Origin: Methanospirillum lacunae
Lineage (GTDB): Archaea; Halobacteriota; Methanomicrobia; Methanomicrobiales; Methanospirillaceae
Direction: 5' to 3'
Length of the DNA: 64,000 nucleotides
NCBI RefSeq assembly: GCF_003173355.1
Contig: NZ_QGMY01000002.1
Span: 744,001-808,000 of the forward strand
Position 1 is the stretch's first letter, and every line of letters starts with the position of its first letter. The notes beneath the pieces are model-generated. The model searched no databases. It was not told the origin of the DNA and saw nothing but the letters and a program-made list of their open reading frames with translations. Shown here piece by piece: positions 9,776 through 21,000 of the stretch. Position numbers and translations under genes: made by a program.

Positions 9776-10402
9776 ATGTTCGAAGACCTTATTCCTAATA
9801 TCAGGGGGTTGCTATTATCACCTGTTGAAACCTTTGAAAATCTTAAAAAATCATCATTATCTGAATCTCACCAGCATTTTGTAATTCTTCTTCTCGTATA
9901 CACAGTTCTTGTAGGTGTTGTCACTGCAATATCTTCACTGATGGCCTACTACAATATGATGATTCAACTTATCTCAATTCCAATAATCGGTCAATTTCTT
10001 CTCCCTAAAATCGAATTATTTAAACCAATTATTCTCAATTTAAGTTTTTTTTCTGTATATTTACTTTTTATAACTCTGTTTTTTGGAATTTTTCTCAAAG
10101 GGTTTTTTCTCCATGTTTTTGTGATACTTCTTGGAGGAGAACAGGGAGTAACAAAAACAATTCAGGTTCTTATGTATTCAATAACTCCATTCTTGCTTCT
10201 TGGATGGATACCATATATCTCCATATTAGGGTTGATTTGGACTCTGATATTATGTGTTATCGGTTTTCATATCATACAGGAAATTCCGGTCTGGAAATCG
10301 GCTCTTATAATTATAATCCCAATTATCTTTTTATTTACGGGATTAATTTTGGTTTTTTTTATAACATCATCACTCATTACTGCCACATCAGGAATAGTCT
10401 AA
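9776..10402 (+). CDS. Yip1-like membrane protein
   Basis: The 208-residue protein has a short cytoplasmic start (LLLSPVETFENLKKSS) followed by five hydrophobic helices. This arrangement is typical of the Yip1 domain family that is abundant in Methanomicrobiales. Members are integral membrane proteins of unknown function in archaea. An in-frame alternative start does not exist nearby; ATG 9772 is in another frame. The gene converges on the nicotinamidase-like gene, with 43 bases between the stops. Confidence 0.65.
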   Translation: MFEDLIPNIRGLLLSPVETFENLKKSSLSESHQHFVILLLVYTVLVGVVTAISSLMAYYNMMIQLISIPIIGQFLLPKIELFKPIILNLSFFSVYLLFITLFFGIFLKGFFLHVFVILLGGEQGVTKTIQVLMYSITPFLLLGWIPYISILGLIWTLILCVIGFHIIQEIPVWKSALIIIIPIIFLFTGLILVFFITSSLITATSGIV

Positions 10403-10445
10403 TTACCTGATTTTCCATTTTCTCATCAAGGTATTTGTACACAAT

Positions 10446-11141
10446 TTATCCGTATATTTCTTTCAGATATTCATTACATGAAATTGATCGAAGTTTGTCA
10501 GAACGGAAACTGCAATATTTCTCTTCCTCAAGAACCTGATGGATTTCTTTTTCAATGCCTTTAGTAAGATCAGAAATAATTGTCACTTGAGCATTTCTCT
10601 CAAGCCATCCTTCCATTGCGTACCTGATACAAAAATCTGATGCAACACCTATCATTGTTACATCTATCTTTGTAGTTGTATTATCTGCATATATTGTCGA
10701 TATGAACTTGTCACGTTCAATTTTTAATTGTGGATTAATTGGATTATCAATAAGATAAAACAATGAATCATAAGCTACTTTTTTTGAGGGAGACGTGATA
10801 TGGATATCTAGATTATCATTCATCCCCCACATATCGAACCGGTTTTTTAGTAGATAGTATTTGTGTGACAGATCAGGAACATCTATAGATAAATTCCAAT
10901 CAGGTGAACCAAAAACACAATGAATTGGAAACTGTTTTCCTTCCTCAGATAAATAATATTCCTCTGCAAAATGAGTATCTAATACAATGAATATGTAATC
11001 AAAGTCTGTATTTTTTACCAATTTTAGAAAATTATTGGTTTTATTAATTAGGTTTTCAGCATCACGAACGTATAAATTACCATTTTTTGTGATGAATCCA
11101 TTTTGCATATCACCGATATGTAATATTTTTATACATTTCAT
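10446..11141 (-). CDS. Nicotinamidase-like cysteine hydrolase (isochorismatase fold)
   Basis: The 231-residue protein has the catalytic triad of the isochorismatase/nicotinamidase superfamily: D11 in IGDMQNGF, K99 in YYLLKNRFDMWG and nucleophile C171 in GVASDFCIRYAMEG. A metal-binding pattern, D55-x-H57 and H74 in FPIHCVFGSPDW, is the nicotinamidase-specific WPxHCV element in slightly altered form. It probably hydrolyses nicotinamide or a related amide in the cytosol for NAD salvage. Divergence is substantial, so the substrate is uncertain. It ends close to the convergent Yip1 gene and lies 17 bases after the exported-protein gene upstream, so the two may be cotranscribed. Confidence 0.75.
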   Translation of the reverse strand: MKCIKILHIGDMQNGFITKNGNLYVRDAENLINKTNNFLKLVKNTDFDYIFIVLDTHFAEEYYLSEEGKQFPIHCVFGSPDWNLSIDVPDLSHKYYLLKNRFDMWGMNDNLDIHITSPSKKVAYDSLFYLIDNPINPQLKIERDKFISTIYADNTTTKIDVTMIGVASDFCIRYAMEGWLERNAQVTIISDLTKGIEKEIHQVLEEEKYCSFRSDKLRSISCNEYLKEIYG

Positions 11142-11158
11142 CCATATGTGCTTAAAAT

Positions 11159-11971
11159 TTAATCTTTTAAATAATATCGGGGACAGGTAAATGAAATGGG
11201 AAATGGATCACTCATATTGCCATCACCATTTACAAGAACCAGATCATAAGGAATTGTAACATTATCTACTTGACAGCATGACAATGCATCGGGAGCTATC
11301 AGCGGATATGAAAAATTCATAAAAGTATACTTCGATATTATCGTCTTCCAGTCATACGTTTGAATATCCTGTATTCCAGGGAGAATATACAGAGTTATTG
11401 GATATTGAGGATCACCAGCCCAATATATTTTTATATCTTCAGGATTTCCACAGGAAGTAACAGATAATGGAGCATCTACACGTTCAATACTCAATCTTGT
11501 AGGGTTCTCTTCAATCTTTGGCTTTACATAATCATAATCGATCGAAGAAAACCCCATTCCCTGAGAATAATTATTGGCAGAGAGGGTTCTTTTATCAGAA
11601 TCAATTATGGTATAATTGCCTGGCTTTACAAGAACATCAGGAAAGGCCCACCACCAAGTATTTGATACATTATACACTGGCTGGCCCTTTGTTTGCCAAG
11701 GACCGTATGAAGTACCATCTTCATGAATCAACGTTATAGTTCCCGATATCTGGGTTCCGTTACCCTGATTCCAATGATTAGTACCAATCTGAAGAATATG
11801 TGCCGGATAGGCAAGTGTAAGCTGTGGATCTGATGTAGATATTCCGGTAATTAATTTTCCGTTAGCTGATGTCCAGGTGCAATCATCCCACGCTTTAAGA
11901 TTATTGCCATATACGCCGACGGATAACATAATGAGAATAAGAACGACGAATATGATAAATCTGGATTCCAT
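11159..11971 (-). CDS. Exported protein of unknown function (methanogen surface type)
   Basis: The 270-residue protein has a signal peptide (hydrophobic residues ~5-22, ending VYG). The mature part is rich in N, T, W and Y with several N-x-S/T sites. Repeated beta-strand patterns such as ISGTITLIHEDGTSYGPWQ resemble exported proteins common in Methanospirillum and Methanoregula. Three cysteines near the end (residues ~231, 232 and 264) and one near residue 193 could form disulfides. No enzymatic motif was seen. The nicotinamidase-like gene follows 17 bases downstream, which suggests a shared transcript but gives no functional link. Confidence 0.6.
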   Translation of the reverse strand: MESRFIIFVVLILIMLSVGVYGNNLKAWDDCTWTSANGKLITGISTSDPQLTLAYPAHILQIGTNHWNQGNGTQISGTITLIHEDGTSYGPWQTKGQPVYNVSNTWWWAFPDVLVKPGNYTIIDSDKRTLSANNYSQGMGFSSIDYDYVKPKIEENPTRLSIERVDAPLSVTSCGNPEDIKIYWAGDPQYPITLYILPGIQDIQTYDWKTIISKYTFMNFSYPLIAPDALSCCQVDNVTIPYDLVLVNGDGNMSDPFPISFTCPRYYLKD

Positions 11972-12170
11972 ATCTTTACCTACAAAATTCTTCAGATCCC
12001 ATGGGATAGTCTCATTTAAAGTATTAATATATTGAGGATCTCTTTTGTAGTAATTATTTTGGTTATATCCGGATAATTGTAATAACGTTTCAATATACCA
12101 AACATTGATGGAAATTCAAAAAAGACTTCAGATGAAAAATAAAAAAGGGCTATTTAGATTCATATTCCGG

Positions 12171-12821
12171 TTACTTTGACAACCAATCTTGAAAATGAAC
12201 TTTTTTCATTAAACCACCAATAAGGATTATAATATAGCCAACAAGGACAGCAGAAATGATTGTTCCTTCTCTAACTCCATTTAATGTCCCAAAATTCACA
12301 AGGGATATGATAATTGCTCCAGACACTAACGCAGAATCAAAAATAATCTTTATGATACCAAATCTTATCCGGGTTTTCACTGCAATTATCTGGACAAGGC
12401 CCTCTCCCGGATTCATTAAAACATTGGCTGAGACCTGAAGATAAATACCAAGAGCCAAAATAACACATCCAATTAATAAAACAATTATTTGGAAGATATA
12501 TAAAAAGGGTTGAATTGATGAAACAATCAGCATACCCAAATCAACGAATAAACCTAAAAAAAAACCTACAAAAATCTGTGGATATTGATCGCGAGGAAAT
12601 TTTGTACCCAAGAGACATATTTCTCCAATTAGAAATATGAGGCTAAAAATAAAAGTAAGAGAACCGAAAGTGACTGGATATATAAGACAGAGCACATAGG
12701 GTATACTGGATATGGGTGGGGTCCCAAGTGTTGATTTTGTTATGAGACTAATGCCTAAACCCATAAAAAAGAGACCCAGAATGAGTATGGCATATCGTTT
12801 TAATAAACCGATACTGAACAT
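12171..12821 (-). CDS. YczE/YyaS/YitT-like integral membrane protein
   Basis: The 216-residue protein has about six hydrophobic segments. The first helix is followed by the family signature LGISLITKSTLGTPPISSIPY, and later come QVSANVLMNPGEGLVQ and IRFGIIKIIFD. These match the YczE/YyaS/YitT group (DUF6198) of bacterial and archaeal membrane proteins, whose transport or regulatory role is not established. The gene is isolated, with 200 and 265 bases of AT-rich sequence on either side. Confidence 0.7.
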   Translation of the reverse strand: MFSIGLLKRYAILILGLFFMGLGISLITKSTLGTPPISSIPYVLCLIYPVTFGSLTFIFSLIFLIGEICLLGTKFPRDQYPQIFVGFFLGLFVDLGMLIVSSIQPFLYIFQIIVLLIGCVILALGIYLQVSANVLMNPGEGLVQIIAVKTRIRFGIIKIIFDSALVSGAIIISLVNFGTLNGVREGTIISAVLVGYIIILIGGLMKKVHFQDWLSK

Positions 12822-13086
12822 TTTTAAAATTCTCTCATTATTTAAGACAAGATATGGATTAAGTATAATGGTCTAAATTATTGCACATTGAATAAAAATA
12901 TCCATATCAGTAATTATTCGATGTTTGTATCAATACCTAAATCTCTTGTAAACAACATCTATCATTCGAATTTTAGATTATATACAAGGTCGAAGATGTG
13001 ATTTATTTGTACAAGAGGATGATTCAGTTGTTTGCAGCTATTTATTTGCGATATCAGAGCACCTGTTTTTCAAAAAAAGAAGAAAA

Positions 13087-13587
13087 TTATTGAGGATATA
13101 CGAGGGTATTATTAATCTCATGGATAATATCAGAATATTTAGATACAGCTTTCTGATTTGAAAAAATGAAGAGAATAATTTTCAGGTATCCAGACGTGTT
13201 TTCAACTGCTATAGTATTTATAAATCCACTTGCGTCTTTTCCGGCTACAACAATTCCACCATTTTGATACGATTTTGTCTGTTCAATAGTTATGTTTTTG
13301 CTCGTAGCTATTTCTTCAACAAAATTTCTCAACTCTGTTTCTCCTAATACCTGATTCTGTGGTTCTTTTTTATATCCAAATATTACCGACGCACTTGTAT
13401 CAGACTCTTCTATCGTAAATTGGACTCCCTTATTATCAGAAGTTCCAATTTCGTTGTATTGCCACGTAGGTGGAACTTTGAATGAATATCCATTATCCGT
13501 AGACTGAGATACCCAATTTGATGTATCTACGGCCAGAACAGGTATAGCAATCGAAAATAAAAGTAAAAGTATCAAAAATCGATTCAT
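13087..13587 (-). CDS. Exported PsbP-like protein
   Basis: The 166-residue protein has a signal peptide of about 20 residues (cleavage near PVLAVD). It continues as a single domain beginning GYSFKVPPTWQYNEIGTSDNKGVQF, the pattern of PsbP/MOG1-like domains in small exported proteins of many archaea and bacteria. Such domains are usually surface proteins of unknown role; no cysteine or lipobox is present. It stands alone on the minus strand. Assignment to the fold is from pattern only. Confidence 0.6.
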   Translation of the reverse strand: MNRFLILLLLFSIAIPVLAVDTSNWVSQSTDNGYSFKVPPTWQYNEIGTSDNKGVQFTIEESDTSASVIFGYKKEPQNQVLGETELRNFVEEIATSKNITIEQTKSYQNGGIVVAGKDASGFINTIAVENTSGYLKIILFIFSNQKAVSKYSDIIHEINNTLVYPQ

Positions 13588-13875
13588 GATCTCAGATCAA
13601 CACTCAGAAAGATAACATTACCTCGCCCAAGCATCATGTTTACAAAAATGTTTATAAGATAACCCGGAATTTTGTCATAGAAGTTCAACATCGCATCGAA
13701 AAATACAACTATTCAAAAATAATCTAATACTTATATTGTTATTTTATACCATATGATGTATACTTGAATTATCCAATTTGAAATATAATATGAATATAAT
13801 AAATAGTAGAGAGACAATTCTAATCTTTCTTCCTTGCATCAACTGGTTTTACCGAAAATTTTTATTCATTTTTCA

Positions 13876-14073
13876 ATGGAATATAATGATACAGACAGAT
13901 TTGAGAATTTTTTCATTGATATAGCACTTGACTCAAAACTCATCCGTTTAATATTTCTACAACTTCCAGATATTTCCGGATACGAAAAAAGTTATAACCC
14001 GGTATCTTTCTCAAAAACTAGGTCGGAAAATGTGAGGGTTATGAGAATTCTGACGCCGTTCCAGATTATTTAG
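13876..14073 (+). CDS. Doubtful small ORF or gene fragment
   Basis: In the 478-base gap 13588-14065 only one frame stays open: 65 codons from ATG 13876, or 79 from a TTG at 13834. Codon choice looks like the surrounding genes, and the product (DRFENFFIDIALDSKLIRLI in its middle) is plausible protein. However, no ribosome binding site precedes it and it overlaps the end of the TIG-like gene by eight bases. It may be a relic. The rest of the gap holds only AT-rich sequence. Confidence 0.25.
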   Translation: MEYNDTDRFENFFIDIALDSKLIRLIFLQLPDISGYEKSYNPVSFSKTRSENVRVMRILTPFQII

Positions 14074-14476
14074 TTACCATGAACGTTACATTGGATGGAA
14101 AGATTTCTCCTGCTTCTTTCACTGTAACATTCCATGCACCTAGTGTGCTGGTTTGTGGAATATTAAATGAACCAGTCAAAGATGTGGGTGATGTCACATT
14201 TACTGCATTAGCAATAATACTTTTTGAATTTTTCGTATCCCCATTTTCCAGATAGACCTTGATATTTTTTGATAATTCAGTTCCATTTAAAATAAACGGG
14301 ACTGTCTCCCCTAACTTTCCTGTTGCCGGAGTAATTGAGGTTACTGAGGCTTTTACGTTTGATGAGATAACCGTAGTTTTAGGAGATGGATCTGTTGTAG
14401 ATACAGCTGATGAAACTCCTGTACATATAAGACACAAAATTAAGGCCAAAGAAAAATACATTACTTTTGTAGTCAT
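14066..14476 (-). CDS. Small exported protein with TIG/IPT-like domain
   Basis: Starting at ATG 14476 gives 136 residues with a clean signal peptide (MTTKVMYF, then a hydrophobic core ending TGVSSA). The start at 14551 would add 25 polar residues in front of the signal and is less likely. The mature part carries one immunoglobulin-like TIG/IPT pattern: SVTSITPATGKLGETVPFIL, then LTGSFNIPQT and LGAWNVTVKEAG. Such domains are repeated in large methanogen surface proteins; a single copy suggests a small secreted or wall-associated protein. It is divergent from clpB, and the 214 bases between them hold both promoters. Confidence 0.65.
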   Translation of the reverse strand: MTTKVMYFSLALILCLICTGVSSAVSTTDPSPKTTVISSNVKASVTSITPATGKLGETVPFILNGTELSKNIKVYLENGDTKNSKSIIANAVNVTSPTSLTGSFNIPQTSTLGAWNVTVKEAGEIFPSNVTFMVTK

Positions 14477-14587
14477 GCAAGTCCCTAATTTAGTATAGTA
14501 ATTTGCTAATAGGTTTCTCATGACTTTTACTGGATCTCTGCAGGTTTCCATGAATTTAGTTTAATGAAAAAAATCTGAGTACTCATG

Positions 14588-14607
14588 GTGCACCTATGTG
14601 AGTGCAC
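14588..14607. promoter_or_regulatory. Paired GTGCAC palindromes upstream of clpB
   Basis: Two perfect GTGCAC palindromes, starting at 14588 and 14602, lie 14 bases apart, about 85-100 bases before the clpB start and between two divergent genes. The region is otherwise AT-rich. They could bind a regulator of the chaperone gene or of the small exported protein. A TATA-like TAGTATATTG lies around 14647-14657. Confidence 0.3.
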
Positions 14608-14690
14608 ACGCGGACAAACTATTTGAAAAAAGGAATTATACAAGTAGTATATTGATAATTTCGAATTGAAAAATCAGGATTGATTCATTT

Positions 14691-17282
14691 ATGAACTTCA
14701 ACAATTTTACTCTCAAATCTCAGGAAGCAGTCCAGAAAGCTATGGAGATTGCTGTTGCAAAACAAAATCAGGGAATTGAAACAGCGCATCTTCTGAAGGG
14801 AATGTTAATTGTTGACGAGAATGTTATCCCATATCTGCTGAAGAAACTGAATGTAAATCTAGATAATTTCTCTCGTTCATTAGATCGCATCGTTGATTCA
14901 TATCCCAAAGTAAGTGGTGGTGAGCAATATCTCTCACAAGATTCAAACAGGGCGTTGCAGAAAGCATCATCAATTTCCCAGGAATTTAAAGATGAATTCG
15001 TTTCCATAGAACACCTGCTATTAGGAATATTATCAGTGAATAATCCTACAACTAAATTGCTCAAAGAGAATGGAGTTTCTGAAAAGGATCTAAAAAATGC
15101 AATACAAAACCTCAGGAAAGGATCAACCGTACAAAGTCAGACTGCTGAAGAAACATACAATGCACTGAATCAGTATGCAAAAAATCTGAATGACTTAGTT
15201 AGTAGTGGAAAATTAGATCCTGTTATCGGACGAGATGAAGAGATCCGTAGAGTGCTCCAGATTTTATCCCGAAGGACAAAAAATAACCCAATACTTATAG
15301 GAGAGCCCGGGGTTGGAAAGACGGCTATAGCAGAAGGGCTTGCTCACCGGATCATCGATGGTGATGTACCAGATAATCTAAAAACCAAACAAATTTTCTC
15401 ACTTGATATGGGAGCCCTCATTGCCGGGGCAAAATATAAGGGAGAATTTGAAGAGAGACTCAAGAGTGTTATCAAGGAGGTGATATCTGCTGAAGGTGAG
15501 ATAGTCTTGTTTATCGATGAAATTCATACTCTCGTCGGAGCAGGCGCAAGCGAAGGGGCTATGGATGCAGCAAATATTCTAAAACCAGCTTTGTCCAGAG
15601 GAGAACTCCATGTCATCGGGGCTACAACCCTGAAAGAATATCAACGATATTTTGAAAAAGATAAAGCGCTTGAGCGGAGATTTCAGCCAGTAATGGTAGA
15701 CGAACCTGATATTCCGGATGCAATCTCCATACTTCGGGGAATAAAAGAGAAATATGAGACTCATCATCATGTTCGAATCAAGGATGAAGCAATCATCGCT
15801 GCCGTGGAGCTCTCACAACGATATATATCTGATCGATTCCTTCCTGATAAAGCAATAGATCTGATAGATGAAGCAGCATCCAAGCTTCGTCTTGAGATAA
15901 ACTCGGTTCCGGAAGAACTAGAAATAATTGAGCGAAGAATTCGCCAATTAGAAATAGAGCGAGAAGCAATCAAACGAGAAAAAGACCTGGATAAACTAAA
16001 TTCTCTAAATGAGGAGATCGGAAATTTATCAGAAGAGAGAAACCAGCTGAAGGTTAAGTGGCAATCAGAAAAGGAAATTGTAGAACAGATTCAACAGCAG
16101 AAGAACGAAATTGAGACTTTAAAATACGAGGCAGAGAATTCAAACCGTAAAGGCGACCTTGGAAAGGTTGCTGAAATAAGATATGGCCTTATTCCTGCGA
16201 TTGAAAAGAATATTGAATCATTAAAGACGAAACTCACTGATTTGCAAAAAGATTCCGCAATGGTGAATGAAGAAGTAGATGCAGAGGAGATAGCCGAAGT
16301 TGTTTCCCGATGGACCGGGATTCCTGTAAGCAGGATGTTACAAAGTGAAAAACAGAAACTTCTCACTCTTGAATCTGAATTACACAAACGAGTCGTTGGC
16401 CAGGATGAAGCTATTGAAGCTGTGTCGGATGCTATTCGGAGAAGTAGAGCAGGCCTTCAGGATACGAAACGTCCCATCGGCTCCTTTATTTTTCTTGGAA
16501 CTACCGGTGTAGGAAAGACGGAACTTGCCAAGGCTCTTGCAGAATTTTTGTTTAATAATGAAAACAGTATGGTTCGGATAGACATGTCCGAATATCAGGA
16601 GCGACATACTGTCTCCCGGCTTGTAGGAGCTCCACCGGGATATGTCGGATATGAAGAGAGCGGACAACTTACTGAAGCTGTCCGAAGGAAGCCATATTCT
16701 GTTGTTTTATTAGACGAGATCGAAAAGGCTCATCCGGATGTATTCAATATTCTTCTTCAGGTTCTAGATGATGGCCGTCTCACGGATAATAAAGGGCGAA
16801 CTGTAGATTTCAAAAATACCATAATAATAATGACCTCCAACATTGGGTCTCCAATTATTCAGGAGAATCTGGAACATATAACTGACGCTAACCGAGAAGA
16901 GATTTTTAACCGGACCCAAATACAAGTAATGGATCTCCTAAAAAAGACCATACGTCCTGAATTTCTAAATCGTATTGACGAAGTAATCATGTTCAAGCCT
17001 CTTACTAAAAATGAAATTGAAACTGTTGTAAAGTTGCAGATAGGCCATATCCAAAAAATGTTAGAAAAAAATGATGTCAGGTTTATTGCAACTGATCAAG
17101 CGGTTAGATATATTGCAGAACGTGGTTTTGATCCACAGTTTGGAGCAAGACCTATAAAACGAGTTATTCAAAAAAATCTTCTCAATGAACTTTCTAAAAT
17201 GATCCTGGAAGGAAAAGTATCAAAGGATAAAGAGATTATTGTCAATGAAGAGAATGGCATATTGACCTTTATAAACCAATGA
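14691..17282 (+). CDS. clpB: ClpB-type disaggregase
   Basis: The 863-residue protein has the full ClpB layout. An N-terminal Clp repeat domain (~1-145) is followed by the first AAA+ module (Walker [14 protein letters not shown], Walker [14 protein letters not shown]), a coiled-coil middle domain (~395-525), the second AAA+ module (Walker [15 protein letters not shown], sensor motif NRIDEV) and a C-terminal small domain. The length equals the bacterial norm. ClpB hexamers work with Hsp70 to pull proteins out of aggregates with ATP. The middle domain marks it as ClpB rather than ClpA or ClpC. Most archaea lack ClpB, so an old transfer from bacteria is likely. No dnaK or grpE is in the window. 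Confidence 0.96.
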   Translation: MNFNNFTLKSQEAVQKAMEIAVAKQNQGIETAHLLKGMLIVDENVIPYLLKKLNVNLDNFSRSLDRIVDSYPKVSGGEQYLSQDSNRALQKASSISQEFKDEFVSIEHLLLGILSVNNPTTKLLKENGVSEKDLKNAIQNLRKGSTVQSQTAEETYNALNQYAKNLNDLVSSGKLDPVIGRDEEIRRVLQILSRRTKNNPILIGEPGVGKTAIAEGLAHRIIDGDVPDNLKTKQIFSLDMGALIAGAKYKGEFEERLKSVIKEVISAEGEIVLFIDEIHTLVGAGASEGAMDAANILKPALSRGELHVIGATTLKEYQRYFEKDKALERRFQPVMVDEPDIPDAISILRGIKEKYETHHHVRIKDEAIIAAVELSQRYISDRFLPDKAIDLIDEAASKLRLEINSVPEELEIIERRIRQLEIEREAIKREKDLDKLNSLNEEIGNLSEERNQLKVKWQSEKEIVEQIQQQKNEIETLKYEAENSNRKGDLGKVAEIRYGLIPAIEKNIESLKTKLTDLQKDSAMVNEEVDAEEIAEVVSRWTGIPVSRMLQSEKQKLLTLESELHKRVVGQDEAIEAVSDAIRRSRAGLQDTKRPIGSFIFLGTTGVGKTELAKALAEFLFNNENSMVRIDMSEYQERHTVSRLVGAPPGYVGYEESGQLTEAVRRKPYSVVLLDEIEKAHPDVFNILLQVLDDGRLTDNKGRTVDFKNTIIIMTSNIGSPIIQENLEHITDANREEIFNRTQIQVMDLLKKTIRPEFLNRIDEVIMFKPLTKNEIETVVKLQIGHIQKMLEKNDVRFIATDQAVRYIAERGFDPQFGARPIKRVIQKNLLNELSKMILEGKVSKDKEIIVNEENGILTFINQ

Positions 17283-17363
17283 AACCCATTTTTATTATAA
17301 TTCCACGATATGAATAATCGTATTACATTAATGAATTATAGGTTTAGATCAGGTTTTTTTTGA

Positions 17364-17393
17364 GAAGATATGGCAACATCACTACATATCTTC
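17364..17393. repeat. Inverted repeat between clpB and histone gene
   Basis: GAAGATATG (17364-17372) and CATATCTTC (17385-17393) are perfect 9-base arms around a 12-base spacer. A run of eight T lies just upstream. It could be a terminator-associated hairpin of clpB or an operator for the histone gene, about 145 bases before the histone start. Confidence 0.4.
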
Positions 17394-17536
17394 CAAAATA
17401 CCAAAATATTTTTAAACTATTTATTCATACTATAAAATATTCATGATGATATCTGATGGGGGGATTTGGTCTGAACTTTTATCAGTTAGACAATTTCTCA
17501 TTGTACATACAGTGCGTCATGATATTGGGGGAATGA

Positions 17537-17848
17537 ATGGCAAAAAAAGCCACATCTAAGAAAGCAACAGCTAAAACTTCTGTAAAACAGGCTGTAAAAT
17601 CTAAAAAGTCAACCACGGTAAAGTCAAAAATTGCGGCTAAGAAAACAGATTTGCCAACTGCGGCAATAATGAGGATTGCAAAAGCAAGTGGAGCTGAGAG
17701 AGTAGGGGCCGATGGGGCTGCCTCAATATTGTTACTTGCAGAGGAATATATTGGCAAACTCGTTAGAGAAGCAACAAATTTTGCTTCAGAAGCTGGCAGA
17801 AAGACCCTCAAAGGTGAAGATGTTGAGAACGCATCTCAAATTATCTAA
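17537..17848 (+). CDS. Archaeal histone with lysine-rich N-terminal tail
   Basis: Residues ~39-103 form a single histone fold: LPTAAIMRIAKASGAERVG, central helix AASILLLAEEYIGKLVREA, then SEAGRKTLKGEDVENA, closely matching HMfB-type histones including the GAERV and GRKT(L/I)K DNA-contact motifs. Ahead of it lie about 38 residues rich in lysine (13 K), alanine, threonine and serine, an extended basic tail. Classic archaeal histones lack such tails. ATG 17537 is supported by a GGGGGA ribosome binding site five bases upstream; the ATG at 17533 is out of frame. Dimers or longer multimers should wrap chromosomal DNA. The gene stands alone with an oligo-T terminator. Confidence 0.93.
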   Translation: MAKKATSKKATAKTSVKQAVKSKKSTTVKSKIAAKKTDLPTAAIMRIAKASGAERVGADGAASILLLAEEYIGKLVREATNFASEAGRKTLKGEDVENASQII

Positions 17849-17852
17849 CACC

Positions 17853-17859
17853 TTTTTTT
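17853..17859 (+). terminator. Oligo-T terminator of the histone gene
   Basis: Seven T begin five bases after the histone stop codon. Confidence 0.5.
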
Positions 17860-18020
17860 GTTGACTGCCTATTATTGATTCCTAAAAAATAACAAGTTCT
17901 TCCAGGCACTTTTCTATTTCTTAATCTTATCATCAAGGTCAGGCACGAAATCCTCATCTCATGGAAGGATACTATCCCACTTATTAAAACATAACCTGCT
18001 GAATAACATGTACCAAAAAA

Positions 18021-21000
18021 ATGTCAGAGTCAACCCTTTCAATCCTGTATGTTGATGATGAACCATTATTACAGGTAGCTACTGTTGAGTATCTGAAAAG
18101 ATACAAGATACTAGTGGAAATTGCATCATCGGGCTCTGAAGCTCTCTCAATATTAGAGAATCAACAATTTGACGCAGTAGTGTCAGATTATCAGATGCCA
18201 GGAATGAATGGTATAGAATTATTAAAGATCATCAGGAAAAAATCGGACATTCCATTTGTTCTTTTTACTGGAAGGGGAAGAGAAGATGTAGTAATTGAAG
18301 CTATCGAAAACGGGGCTGATTTTTACCTTCAAAAAGGTGGGAAACCCACACCCCAGTTTACAGAACTTACCCATAAGATAAGAACCGCTGTACAAAGAAG
18401 AAGAGACACAGATCTCATAAGGAAAAATGAACTTAAATTTGAATTATTAATTCAGAATTCTTCAGATATAATCCGGATTCATGATAAAGATGGCCTTATA
18501 ATTTTTGATTCGCCATCCTCATCTCAAATTCTGGGTTTTCCAGAAGGTTATTTCATTGGGCATAATTTTTTTGATTACATTCACCCCGAAGATAAAATCC
18601 GAATTTATTCAGAATTCCAGGAAATATTGAGGACTACAACCAATCAAACACTACATGAATACCGGATACAAAAATCTGATGGCACCTATCTGTATGTAGA
18701 GTCCGTTGGATCTAATCTTTTAGATGTTTCTGGTATTGATGGAATTATCACAACAACTCATTCAATTCAAAATCTTAAAACTGCTGAATATGAAATTCGA
18801 AAAATGGCTGATGATCTTGCATCTGCGTATAAAGATCTAGCGAATAGTGAAGAAATACTCAGAAATAATTATCAAATATTAAAATGCCGTGAAATTGAGC
18901 TGGCAAAAAGTGAAGAACGATTCAGAAATATGGCTGAACGATCTTCTGATTTAATTATTCTTCTTGATACCAATTTATGTGTCTCATATGCATCCCCTTC
19001 TTCTACATTGATCACAGGATACGACCCGGATGAACTCATAACATTAAAAGAAAAATTTTCGGAACGGCTATTCTCAGAAAATCACCGGGAATTTTTATCC
19101 TGTGTCAGGAATGCAACGTATGGTGATCCCATAGAAAACCTCGAATTTGAGATTTTTAAGAAAAATGCGGAGGCGGGATTTGTCAGTATGAGCATTGTCC
19201 CAACATATGTATATAATAATATATCCGGTGTTCAGGTTGCAATACGTGATATTACTCGTGCAAAGCGATCTGAATTACAACTTAGGGAAAGTGAAAATAA
19301 GTTCAGGACCTTAGTAGAATATTCACTTGATGGAACATTTATTCTTGACCCAGTTGGGAATATCAGATTTGCCTCTACATCAGCAGCCGATATGGTTGGC
19401 GCTGACCATCCGGATGAAATAATAGAAAATAAAAATGTAATCGAATTTGTTGCCCCCGAATCAGTCGATGATGTTATTAAGGATTTTGAAACCGTTGCAA
19501 ATGGTACTGATGGCTATATTGCACAATACAAAATTATAACATTAAAAGGAAAAACCCGATGGCTCGAAAGCATTGGGAAAAAAATTCTCTTTCAAAATTC
19601 TCCCTCTATTCTAATATCTATACGTGACATCACGGCAAAAAAACTGGCGGAGGATGTCCTCCAAAAAACCTCGAAAGAGATGGAACTGATAATCAGAAAT
19701 ATGAGTTCCGCTTTCGTTATTTATGAATCCGTTTTTGACGAAACCGGTAAGTATGTCAGTTACAAATTCGGGTATTTCAATGATACCTTTGCAGAGAGAA
19801 CCAAACTAAACCAATTGGAAGTTCAAGGCAAATGTGTTTTCGAAGTGTGGCCGGAAACTGAACAGAGCTGGATAGATATGTTTGGTTTAGTTGCCACCAC
19901 CGGAACTCATCAGATATTTGAAATGTTTCATAAACCTACTAACAAGTGGTATCATTGTAATGCGTATCGCCCTTCTAAATCTCCAGATTGTATTTGTGCT
20001 TTTTTTGATGATATAACAGAACGTAAAGCTGAGAAATTAGCATTTGAAGCACTAGTAAGAAGTATGGTCGGGACATGTGGTATTAATTCCCTTCATTTTA
20101 TTACAGATACTATCAGATCATGGTTGAATGCTGATTGTGTTTTAATCGGAGAAATTCAATATAAAAATGACCTTGTAAATGTCCTAGCAATGAACCTGGA
20201 TGGCAATATTATTTCAGATTTTAAATATTGTTTTAAAGGATCTCCTTGTGAAAGTGTCACAAAAAATGGATTTAAAATCTATCAAGATAATGTTGCGTCG
20301 TTGTTTCCAGATGACATAGATCTCCAAACATTAAAAATCCGTGGATATGTTGGTACACCGCTTGTTAACTCATCTGGTAATCCCTTTGGGATTCTGTGTA
20401 TTCTTTTTAGAAATCCGATAACGATTTCTGAAACATTACGCGAGATTGTAGATATTATTGCAGTAAAAGCAGCTGCAGAAATTGAAAGAGCCCGAATAGA
20501 ACAGGAACTGGTAGTAAGCAAAAACCTACTAAGCGATGCCATGAGTATGTCCCATCTAGCAGCATGGGAATATGATATTGCTACTCGTTTATTCATCTTT
20601 AATGGACGCTTTTACGAATTATATAATACAACTTCAGAAATTGAAGGGGGATATCAGATGACAATAGAGCAATATTTACATAAATTTGTATATCCGGATG
20701 ATATCAATCAAGTAATAAAAGAAGTTACAAATGCCATAAACGCTTTCGATCCAGCGTACATTTCCACCTTTGAACATAGGATTATCAGAAGAGATGGCAT
20801 TATTCGAACAGTTCATGTCAGAATTGCCATCACAATAGATCAATCAGGGAAAACCATCAAGGTTCAAGGTGTCAATCAGGATATCACTGACCGAAAAGAG
20901 ACAGAAGAGAGAACACTGAGGGCAAACAGACAACTAAATCTTCTGACAAATATCACCAGGCATGATATTCTAAATAACGTCTCAATTGGCCAAATATATC

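Noticed and set aside
12953-13016. Imperfect inverted repeat with CTTGTA and TACAAG ends
   Set aside because: Only the six outer bases and a few inner ones pair; too weak in AT-rich sequence to call.
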